A DNA stretch of 64,000 nt, from the NCBI GenBank assembly GCA_029558835.1, contig JAKQDH010000182.1, forward strand, positions 1-64,000, in the 5' to 3' direction. Source of the stretch: Planctomycetota bacterium. GTDB taxonomy: Bacteria; Planctomycetota; Phycisphaerae; UBA1845. This document shows positions 50,524-57,685 of the stretch, in pieces. Numbering within the stretch: position 1 is the stretch's first letter; every line of letters begins with the position of its first letter. The notes beneath the pieces are model-generated. The model was not told where the DNA came from. It made no database searches and saw only the letters and a program-made list of their open reading frames with translations. The position numbers were made by a program, and so were the translations under genes.

Positions 50524-52302
50524 TCAACGGATGCGGGCGGCTGGCTCCTGGAACAACTCCGGCGGCGGGACCTCGGGGTCGTACCGAATGCAGCCCGCCT
50601 CCTCGCCCATCCCCACGAGGTTCACTCCTGCTATCTCAACATCGACGCCCCCGAAAGTCAGCAACTTGGCAGCGACCCCGAGCAGGGGGCTGGGAATGCT
50701 GGCAGCGCCGCAAACCGTCGCGCTCGCCAGGCCGTCGATGCGGGCCTTCCCCTTGTTCGTCTGCAGGTGTGGCCGCAGGAAATGGTTGGGCGCGCTGTAG
50801 CGGCTCAGGAGCTGCTGGTCCCAGTGCGTGATGCACCGCTCGGTGTTCGAGAACTTCACCTCGTTCTGGTTCCAGATGTCGAACTTGGCCTTGGTGACGG
50901 TCGGACCAGTGGTCTCCTGCCGCAGGTCGATGATCATCGGCAACAGGGTCAGGTCGGTGTCAATGTCCACGACATGCGTGCCGGAGTCCAGCGCGTTGGC
51001 GCCCACGGCGTAGAAGTCGAGCATCAACTGCGTGGGGCAGGCGTCGTACTCGAAGCCGTCCAGGCTGAGCACCTCCGGGTCGCCTGGCACCGGGCTACCG
51101 TGGGCTACCGCGGTGGTCTGGAACGCCCAGGCGTTGACTTCCCACGCGGCACACTCGTCGTAGTTGAGGATCAGTGCATCGCCCTTCAAGTGGTTCCAGC
51201 GGATCTTCTCACCGAGGAAATTGACCGCCCAGCCCACCACGAAACCGCGCAACACCCGGTCCGTCGAACCGTCGGTGGCGGGCCGCCCCGGCCACGTCAG
51301 CGGGTTGCCCGCGTTGAACGGCCCCCACGGTGGATCCAGGATCGTGAACGGTGCCACGTGCTTCTCCTGACCGGTAAACGCCGACCAGAAGGCTGGTTCG
51401 TTCCCCGTCAGGGCAATCTGCAATCCGATCCGGTTGTATCCGGGGTGGGCACGCTCCACAAGCACGCCCCCCGGGCCGTAGACGGCCGCGGCCGGGGGAT
51501 CGCCGTTCACGAAGAAGAGCTGCACGCCCAACAGCCCCGGCGAGTCGTTGCACAGATCCAGGAACGTGTCCTGAATCAACTGGCCCGTGTTGCGGTTCCA
51601 ACGCAACTCCACCTTCGGGAAGACGATCACGCTTCCCTTGGCCGTCGCGTCGCCCGTCGGGAGTGCCGTCTGCGGCGGGTTAGGCGGGTCGCCCGCTACC
51701 TCGATGCTGACCTCGTAAGTCACCGTGCAGGGGGAGACGGGGTCGTCGTCGGCAACCTCCAGGGTGAGCACATACGCCCCGGCGTTCGCGCTCTCGGTCT
51801 CCCAGCGCAGGCGCACCGTGGTAGGGGTTCCGGACGTCGCCGTGATGTGCAGACCGGCCGCCTGTGCCCCGTTCGGATCAAGGACGCGCACCGTCGTTGT
51901 CTGCGTGGGCTCCGGGCTGCTGACCTGCAGCGTGCAGTCCAGCGTCTCCGGCGCCGTGACGGCAAAGTGGTTGTGCGCAGGCAGGTTGAGGACAACCGGG
52001 CAGATATTCTGCGGAGCCGTGTCCGAGTAGCGCAGTTGTCCATCTAGTTGCGCGAGGTCTCCGGCCGCACCGCCGGGGGACTCCGGCGTTCCCGACTCAA
52101 TGCGACTCGGGTCGTTCGCAACGACTGGCTGCACCTCGAGCCTCACTGCTTCCGCCGGCGCGCGCCCGGTCGTCGTCTGGGCAAGCGCACCCGGTGTTCC
52201 CTGAAGTGCCAGGAGCGCTCCTTCAGCGAGCAGGAGGGTAAGCAACCAAGTCAGGCGTTGCGTCGCGTCGGTGTATCGTCTGGTGGACACAGCGGCGAAC
52301 AT
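50524..52302 (-). CDS. Secreted protein of unknown function, paralogue of the neighbour at 52889
   Basis: 592 residues from ATG 52302, chosen because AAAGGAGC is upstream; the signal peptide reads LLTLLLAEGALLALQGTPG, cut near ALAQ. Residues 70-190 add a domain absent from the neighbour, with an Ig-like flavour (LPAHNHFAVTAPETLDCTLQ, then VRLRWETESANAGAYVLTLE). From about residue 210 on it aligns along its length with the protein at 52889: SVIVFPKVELRWN, GLQIALTGNEPAFWSAFTGQ, LTWPGRPATDGSTDRVLRG, IRWNHLKGDALILNYDECAA and DFYAVGANALD. No catalytic motif is recognised. Confidence 0.78.
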   Translation of the reverse strand: MFAAVSTRRYTDATQRLTWLLTLLLAEGALLALQGTPGALAQTTTGRAPAEAVRLEVQPVVANDPSRIESGTPESPGGAAGDLAQLDGQLRYSDTAPQNICPVVLNLPAHNHFAVTAPETLDCTLQVSSPEPTQTTTVRVLDPNGAQAAGLHITATSGTPTTVRLRWETESANAGAYVLTLEVADDDPVSPCTVTYEVSIEVAGDPPNPPQTALPTGDATAKGSVIVFPKVELRWNRNTGQLIQDTFLDLCNDSPGLLGVQLFFVNGDPPAAAVYGPGGVLVERAHPGYNRIGLQIALTGNEPAFWSAFTGQEKHVAPFTILDPPWGPFNAGNPLTWPGRPATDGSTDRVLRGFVVGWAVNFLGEKIRWNHLKGDALILNYDECAAWEVNAWAFQTTAVAHGSPVPGDPEVLSLDGFEYDACPTQLMLDFYAVGANALDSGTHVVDIDTDLTLLPMIIDLRQETTGPTVTKAKFDIWNQNEVKFSNTERCITHWDQQLLSRYSAPNHFLRPHLQTNKGKARIDGLASATVCGAASIPSPLLGVAAKLLTFGGVDVEIAGVNLVGMGEEAGCIRYDPEVPPPELFQEPAARIR

Positions 52303-52547
52303 GGAACTGCTCCTTTCCTTAGCAGTTGGCCGGCGCACCGCAGTCACTGAGTGACCGCGCGCACCGCTGCGCGCATGCAGCGCATCCGCGTTGCAGCGTA
52401 GGCTTGCGCCCGCCGCTCGACTACATCGCCGAATCGCGCACGCGCGTGAGCCTGTGGTAGTTGCCTCGGAGAGCGCCGCACCGGGGAGCCAATGACGCCC
52501 ATCATCCCGCGCACCGCCTCCGGGCCTGCCAAACTACCCTAGGAACG

Positions 52548-52577
52548 ATGTTATCGGAACTACCGCTTTGTTGTCAA
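52548..52577 (-). promoter_or_regulatory. Promoter of the secreted paralogue at 50524
   Basis: TTGACA, an 18-base spacer and TAACAT. The -35 is perfect. It resembles the promoter of the neighbouring paralogue (both begin TTGACAAC). Confidence 0.65.
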
Positions 52578-52821
52578 GGAAAACTGCCCAGATTTTCAAA
52601 CGAGTTGCCCAGCCGGTGCGAATCAGGTAGGGCTGGACGGCTGGGTGGGTGGCTACCGGGTCTTCCCGGGGCGACCCATGTGAGGACACGGCGGCCGGGA
52701 CATCTGACGGGGGTCGGGTCTGTGGTGCGGTCCGCGGCGGAAGCGGAATGCTCGGCCGGTCGGCCCCTCCCCGTCGGGCCGGGAGCCGCGGCGTCGGCCC
52801 CGGGGGGGGAAGACGCGGCGC

Positions 52822-52862
52822 AAAACAGAGGCAGCGACCACCACGTAGGCCGTCGCTGCCTC
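52822..52862 (-). terminator. Rho-independent terminator after the gene at 52889
   Basis: Minus strand: GAGGCAGCGAC, a 13-base loop, GTCGCTGCCTC, then TGTTTTGCG. It has a perfect 11-bp stem with a short T-run and lies 27 bp after the stop codon. Confidence 0.8.
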
Positions 52863-52888
52863 AGAGTTGGAGCGACTAAGCGCTCAGC

Positions 52889-54127
52889 TTACCGGATGCT
52901 GGCCTTCACACCCTTCACCGGAGCCACAACCGGCACGGTGGTCGGGAAGAGCTCAGGCGGCGGGGCGAGCAGATCGTAATGCACACAGCCGGTCTGCGTA
53001 CCCATACCCACCAGGTTGATGCCGGCCATCGCCGTATCGGCGCCGGCCGTGAAGTCCAGGATCAGGGCCCGAACGCCCAGCAACGGAGTGTCGATGCTGT
53101 CCGGGCAGACCGAGCTGGCCATCCCGTCGATGCGGGCCTTACCCTTGTTGGTGCCGAGGAAGAACCGATAGAAGCTGTTCGGGGCGGGGATCCCGCCGTC
53201 GCTCAGCAGTCTCTGGTCCCACTTCTTGATGCACCACTCGGTGTTCGAGAACTTCACCTCGTTCTGGTTCCAGATGTCGAATTTGGCCTTCGTCTTGACC
53301 CAGCCGTTGCTGTCCTGCCGCACGTCGATCGTCATGGGCAGCAGGGTCAGGTCAACGTCCACGTCAATGGTGTGGCCATTGTAGTTCAGGCCCGTCGAGC
53401 CGACGGCGTAGAAGTCCATCAGCAGCAGGTCGAAGCAGTAGTCATACTCGACACCGTTCAGGTTCAGGATGCCCGGCGTGCCCGTCTGCGCGCCGTGAGC
53501 CACCGTCTCCGTCGCCTGGAACGCATACGCATTGTACTCCCACGCTGCGGCATCACTGTAGTTGATGATCAGGGCATCGCCCTTCAGGTGATTCCAACGA
53601 ATCTCCTCGCCGTTGGCGTCAATCGCCCAGGCCAGGACGAAGCCGCGCAGGACGCGGTCACCCGAGCCATCGGGAGCCGGACGGCCCGGCCAGGTCAGCG
53701 GGTCGGCGATGTTGAACGGACCCGCGGCCGGGTCCAGAACCGTGAACGGAGACACGCCCTTCTCCTGGCCCGTCAAGGCGGACCAGAAGGCCGGCTCATT
53801 GCCCGTCAGGGCGATCGCGTTGTCCACCCAGTTGCACCCGAAGTGGGCGCGCTCGATCAGAGTGCCACCGCCATCGTAGACGGCCTCGGCCGGATCATCG
53901 CCGTTCACGAAGTACAACTGAACGGCCACGAAACCCGGGTAGTCGTTGCTCATGTCCAGGAAGGTATCCTGGATGAGATTGCCCGAGGGCATCTCCCACC
54001 GCAGCTCAACCTTGGAGTACACCAGGAAGCTACCCTTCTCGCTGGCGCTCACACGGTCCAGCGCGAACACCGGCGAAACCAGAATCGCCGCCGCGCAGAG
54101 ACCAATCAGAATGGCATTACGTGTCAT
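52889..54127 (-). CDS. Secreted protein of unknown function, paralogue of the neighbour at 50524
   Basis: 412 residues from ATG 54127, with AAGGAGAG 8 bases upstream. The signal peptide is MTRNAILIGLCAAAILVSPV, cut near VFA. The mature domain begins GSFLVYSKVELRWEMPSGN and contains FVNGDDPAEAVYDGG, AIALTGNEPAFWSALTGQ, LTWPGRPAPDGSGDRVLRG, IRWNHLKGDALIINYSDAA, FDIWNQNEVKFSNTEWCIKK and GKARIDGMASSVC. It has its own promoter and terminator. I recall similar uncharacterised proteins in other bacteria but cannot name the family; no enzyme motif is visible. It may be an abundant secreted or surface protein (inference from promoter strength). Confidence 0.8.
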   Translation of the reverse strand: MTRNAILIGLCAAAILVSPVFALDRVSASEKGSFLVYSKVELRWEMPSGNLIQDTFLDMSNDYPGFVAVQLYFVNGDDPAEAVYDGGGTLIERAHFGCNWVDNAIALTGNEPAFWSALTGQEKGVSPFTVLDPAAGPFNIADPLTWPGRPAPDGSGDRVLRGFVLAWAIDANGEEIRWNHLKGDALIINYSDAAAWEYNAYAFQATETVAHGAQTGTPGILNLNGVEYDYCFDLLLMDFYAVGSTGLNYNGHTIDVDVDLTLLPMTIDVRQDSNGWVKTKAKFDIWNQNEVKFSNTEWCIKKWDQRLLSDGGIPAPNSFYRFFLGTNKGKARIDGMASSVCPDSIDTPLLGVRALILDFTAGADTAMAGINLVGMGTQTGCVHYDLLAPPPELFPTTVPVVAPVKGVKASIR

Positions 54128-54948
54128 CGCTTACTCTCCTTTTCTCTCCTCACACGTTGGTTCGTGCCACGCGGCAGCGAACCGAAAACAGGTGTCTCAA
54201 AGCCTTCTATCGTTCACGCTCCCACAACACGGACGTTGGGACGATGCCGCCAGGCAGGTTATCGAGTGCCCGTCGTCATCGTCCAGCACCTCGCCAGAAG
54301 CTCCTTGCCACCTCCTTTCTGCCCTCTCTCCGCGACGTCCGGAGGGACGCCCCGACGATACGCGTCCGCGCTACGTCGAGCTGTTCTAACCTCCGGTGCC
54401 TGGGCCGCCTCGTCCCAGCCACCCATTCTTCCGGTTTTCTCGCGGGCGAACTCCGCCCGTTCCCACTGTTACGCAAACGCGAGGCCGCGCATCATCCACG
54501 CCACCAACCGAGGTACGTCGTGCCCCTCGCACGTCGCAACGCTTCTGTTGTGGGCCTCGTACAATCCCCCTCCGCGGACCGGCTCGCCGGTGTCCGCAGC
54601 GCCAAACCTCCGTTCACCTTCAGGGCGAGAGTTCGTTCAACGGACCTCATCCACTTCCCCAAAGCTCGCAACTTCCCCAGCGTTGCCATCAGTCTTGCGA
54701 GCGGGCGTTGCCTCCTTCACGCTACCCTAATCGCCTCCGTCACCGCCGCTGCTTCACCTCCGCCTTGGGATGCCGTTGCGGCGGCACCGAGTTCTCATAA
54801 CTGGCTTTCGGCGTTCTCGGACCACTATGTCCAGAGGCAACCACAGAACTGACAACCTAACCTCATCGCCTCTTCCGGTTCACCACCCTCATCGTGTGTC
54901 CGGCCTCACACTCCCTACTTTAACCGGTCGCCACGATTATAGGTCACA
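54128..54948 (-). ncRNA. Candidate long untranslated leader or structured RNA (about 820 nt)
   Basis: Downstream of a strong minus-strand promoter and before the ATG at 54127, this stretch has no convincing coding frame. The transcript would be purine-rich with hairpin-forming pieces, for example GCGGAC...GTCCGC around a CGG-CGAG-CCG tip near 54575-54601 and GGGCGGAGTTCGCCC near 54440. It does not match RNase P RNA, tmRNA or SRP RNA by the conserved motifs I know. It could be a leader that controls the secreted protein or an independent RNA. The 5' end is inferred from the promoter. Confidence 0.4.
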
Positions 54949-54954
54949 GGGGGC

Positions 54955-54983
54955 AGTTTAGTTGATTCACCCTACGTTGTCAA
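54955..54983 (-). promoter_or_regulatory. Strong sigma-70 promoter
   Basis: Minus strand: perfect TTGACA (54983-54978), a 17-base spacer and TAAACT (54960-54955). A second TATAAT lies at 54936-54941 but without a -35. The nearest start codon downstream is at 54127, about 820 bases away. Confidence 0.75.
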
Positions 54984-55449
54984 CTAGATTTCGGACCTTG
55001 CAAACTTTTTTTCGGGCGTTGGGCCGCCTCGTCTGGCCCCCGAACCGGCCAGCCGGGGCCCGGATTTATCGGCCCGGAAGTGTACTAGTTATCTTACTTG
55101 ATGTCAATGCAAACGGATGAAATCGAGTCGTTCTCCACGTCCCGGGGGGCCCTGGGTGGCGGAAAACCGGGTTCGCTGCCATCTGGGGTAGGGGCAAACC
55201 ATCCCCAGGACGCCTCGAAGGGGTCTAGGCTGGCGCCGGGGGGGACGGGGGGCCCGCCACGCCCGGACGCGGTTGGCGGGGGCGCCGGTGGCGCAACTTC
55301 GGGAGGCCGGCTGGTGCGAACAGGGAGAATGGTGAGATGGAAGGTCGCGGCGGCTCTACCGGGCGTGCCGATTGGCGGCCTCGCGACGGCAGAACGTTCG
55401 ACGCGCGCCGCAACCTCGTCGCTGGAGGGTCAATCCTGCGAGTGCAGCA
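54984..55449. other. Intergenic region, 466 bp
   Basis: An A-rich stretch (minus strand AAAAAAAGTTTGC at about 55002-55014) lies just upstream of the promoter and could act as an UP element. The rest, to the end of the RNase D gene, is GC-rich without a recognisable gene. Confidence 0.4.
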
Positions 55450-56682
55450 TCATGGCGTGTGGTTGTTGCCGGAGTTGCTCGGCGAGGGGATGAAGCCGAG
55501 CGAGGCATGTCCCTTGGCGAGCGTGACGATGACGGCGGTCCGCCCGGCGAGCACATCGTCCAGCAGGACGCCGACAGTCTGGGCGCGCCAGCCGCGCAAC
55601 AGGCCGGGTGTCCCGGCGCTGGGTGGCGAGCCACGAAGGCGATAACGCACCAGCTCGGTGATGGATTGCTTCGTGGCGCAGAGGGCGTAGGCGAGTTTAT
55701 TGGTCTGGCAGTAGGCGCGGACGACGGCCGTGGCAAAGTTGATGAAGGTGCTTTCGTGTGGGACATCCGGCTGACGCGGTCCGCGGGTGGGCCACTGGTC
55801 GCTGGGTAACTGGACGGCCTGTTGGACGGTCTCGCACAGGCTGCGGATGTCTCGACGGCTCAGATTCACACCGCGCAGGCTGCCGATCTCCTCGGGTGTT
55901 TGCAGGCCGTGGCGCGCGACTTCCAAGAGAAGGTGATCCTTGAGGACGGTGCGTGCCGGGCGGTTGCGTTCTCGGGCGACAATGTCGCGCCAAGCGAGGA
56001 TGTGTTCGGCGACGGCCATCTGGCGGGGAGCGAGGGCGCCGAGGCCCTTGGGACGTTTCACGGGCGCCTCTTGCGTATGCTGTTGTTGGACGGCGGCTTC
56101 CAGGTGGTCGAATTCCTCGCGGGCCCAGGAGAGGCGCTTGTGCCGGGTGAGCAGGCGGTGCAGTTTCTGCTGGACGGGAAGGAGGTAGGCAACGTCCTCG
56201 GCCGCGTAGCGTATCTGCTCGTCGGAGAGAGGCCGGCGACGCCAGTCGGTGAGCGTTCGGGACTTGTGCAGGCGGACGCCCAGGGTGCTCTCCACGAGCT
56301 TCTGGAGGCTGAGAGGGTAATCGAGGCCGACGAGACCGGCGGCGATCTGGAGGTCGAAGACGTTGGCGGGTGGGAGGTTCGTCTGCTGCACGAAGAGGGC
56401 AAGGTCCTCCTGCCCGGCGTGCACGATGGTCTGGACGTTGCGGTCGCACAGCAGGGCCCAGACGGGCTGGAGGTCCAGGCCACGCTTGGGGTCCACAAGG
56501 GCGACCGTCGTGGTGCTGGAAAGCTGGAGCAGGCACAGTTCGGACTGGTAGCGGTCTTCCATCACGAACTCGGTGTCGAAGCCGAAGCTGCCTTCCGCGC
56601 GGATGGCGACGCAGAGCCGTTCGAGTTGGGCCTGGTCCTCAATGAGCACCGTCTCCAGTGGCGGCAACGAGGGCTTGGACAT
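55450..56682 (-). CDS. rnd: Ribonuclease D (3'-5' exoribonuclease)
   Basis: 410 residues from ATG 56682; the frame extends to 56784, but the domain starts at MSKPSLPPLETVLIED. RNase D trims tRNA and other RNA 3' ends. DEDD residues appear in SFGFDTEFVMEDRY (DxE), IVHAGQEDLALF and the Exo III motif YAAEDVAYLLPVQ. An HRDC-type domain lies around residues 210-290 (RQMAVAEHILAWRDIVARER, then NRPARTVLKDHLLLEVARH). An extra C-terminal extension of about 110 residues contains FINFATAVVRAYCQTNKLAYALCATKQSITELVRYR and is not typical of E. coli RNase D. Confidence 0.9.
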   Translation of the reverse strand: MSKPSLPPLETVLIEDQAQLERLCVAIRAEGSFGFDTEFVMEDRYQSELCLLQLSSTTTVALVDPKRGLDLQPVWALLCDRNVQTIVHAGQEDLALFVQQTNLPPANVFDLQIAAGLVGLDYPLSLQKLVESTLGVRLHKSRTLTDWRRRPLSDEQIRYAAEDVAYLLPVQQKLHRLLTRHKRLSWAREEFDHLEAAVQQQHTQEAPVKRPKGLGALAPRQMAVAEHILAWRDIVARERNRPARTVLKDHLLLEVARHGLQTPEEIGSLRGVNLSRRDIRSLCETVQQAVQLPSDQWPTRGPRQPDVPHESTFINFATAVVRAYCQTNKLAYALCATKQSITELVRYRLRGSPPSAGTPGLLRGWRAQTVGVLLDDVLAGRTAVIVTLAKGHASLGFIPSPSNSGNNHTP

Positions 56683-56864
56683 GCGGGTCTTCCCGAGTCG
56701 GCGATGCAGGAAACCGGGACGCGAGCAACGGTGCGCCGGGTTGCCCGCTCCGGGCCGACGGTCGGCCCATGATACCCGGTGCACGTCCGGTTGCCAGAGC
56801 GGTGGGACGAGGGACCGTGGGTTTGTCGGGGAGGTTTCGAGACGCGGGACGTCGGACTTCGCCT

Positions 56865-56910
56865 ACATCGGCTGCGGGGGGCTAGCGCTACCGCCGCGGG
56901 GGGCCGATGT
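56865..56910. repeat. Inverted repeat related to the interior of the MITE-like elements
   Basis: ACATCGGC...GCCGATGT are perfect 8-bp arms. Between them CTGCGGGGGGCTAGCGCTAC and CGCCGCGGGGG occur, a doubled version of the GGCCGCGGGGGGCCGACGCTAC motif at 16629-16650. A weaker relative (GTCGGCCGTGGGGCGCCCAC) lies at about 61254. Confidence 0.6.
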
Positions 56911-57564
56911 TGCAGGACGCAGGGTGCTGACGTTGCGAGCCCGTAGCGCTGCAACTGGATGGGATGGTCCGCGGGGTGGCGTACGAGGGGACGCGAGGCT
57001 TCTGGGGGCGGCAGAGAGGGGTTGCGTGGTGCCGACGGGCGTGGCGCTGAGTCAGTCGTCGCGGAGGAGACGGGCTGGTAACGCGTCCCCGGAGGGCACT
57101 GCGCTGCGAACGCCGCTTGCGGGCGTTTACGTCGGCGCCGGGACCCGGAAAGCTCGGGCGATGACCGAGAGCCGAACCGCCCCCAGCGGTCGGTCACGGG
57201 GTGGGCCCGTGGCCGAGGTGACTCACCTCGTGCCGCACCGGCACGCGGTCGGGAAACGCGCGGGGCGTTGGCGGGCTGGGCCTGTGTTCGAGGGTCTCTC
57301 CGGCGAAGAGCAGGGGGTGTCTGGTCAGGGGCATCTGCGTTCCCCCGCGTTCAAGGGGGTGGGCTGCGCCCACCTCGCAACATATCCCCGTTGTGAAGGG
57401 CTAGGCGGCCCTGCCGGTCGAAAGACCCGCAGTGAATCGCGAATCCCCCTGCCGGACGCCGCCAAGCCCGTCCGCTGCGGGTACCTGTCCTGAGCACAGG
57501 CCGCAGGTGCCAACCTGTCTGACGCTTGTGAGAGCGTCACCGTCTGTGAAGGTGCGGGCGCGGA

Positions 57565-57592
57565 TTGCCGTGGTGGGTGGGGCCAGTACAAT
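57565..57592 (+). promoter_or_regulatory. Promoter candidate for gyrA
   Basis: TTGCCG, a 16-base spacer and TACAAT, about 90 bases before the start codon. The -10 matches 5 of 6. Confidence 0.5.
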
Positions 57593-57685
57593 CGATATGG
57601 ATCGGGCGGGGCGGTGGAAGGGCGCCGGGGTGCGTTGCGGGTGCCCGGGGTTGGCCGCCCGCCCGGGGACAGGAGCGAACACGAT

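Larger units (their letters stand above)
52303..52888. other. Intergenic region, 586 bp, with promoter and terminator
   Basis: On the minus strand it carries the terminator of the gene at 52889 (52822-52862) and the promoter of the gene at 50524 (52548-52577). The leader between promoter and start is about 240 bases and GC-rich, with no gene. Confidence 0.5.
56683..57685. other. Intergenic region of 1003 bp upstream of gyrA
   Basis: It holds an inverted repeat (56865-56910) and, at the right end, the gyrA promoter candidate. Open frames across it lack ribosome binding sites and family similarity. I saw no tRNA or other RNA gene. Confidence 0.45.

Noticed and set aside
54128..54948. RNase P RNA or tmRNA in the large gap before 54127
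   Set aside because: Characteristic conserved blocks of RNase P RNA (for example GAGGAAAGUCCGGGC) and tmRNA are not present; only an unassigned RNA candidate was kept.
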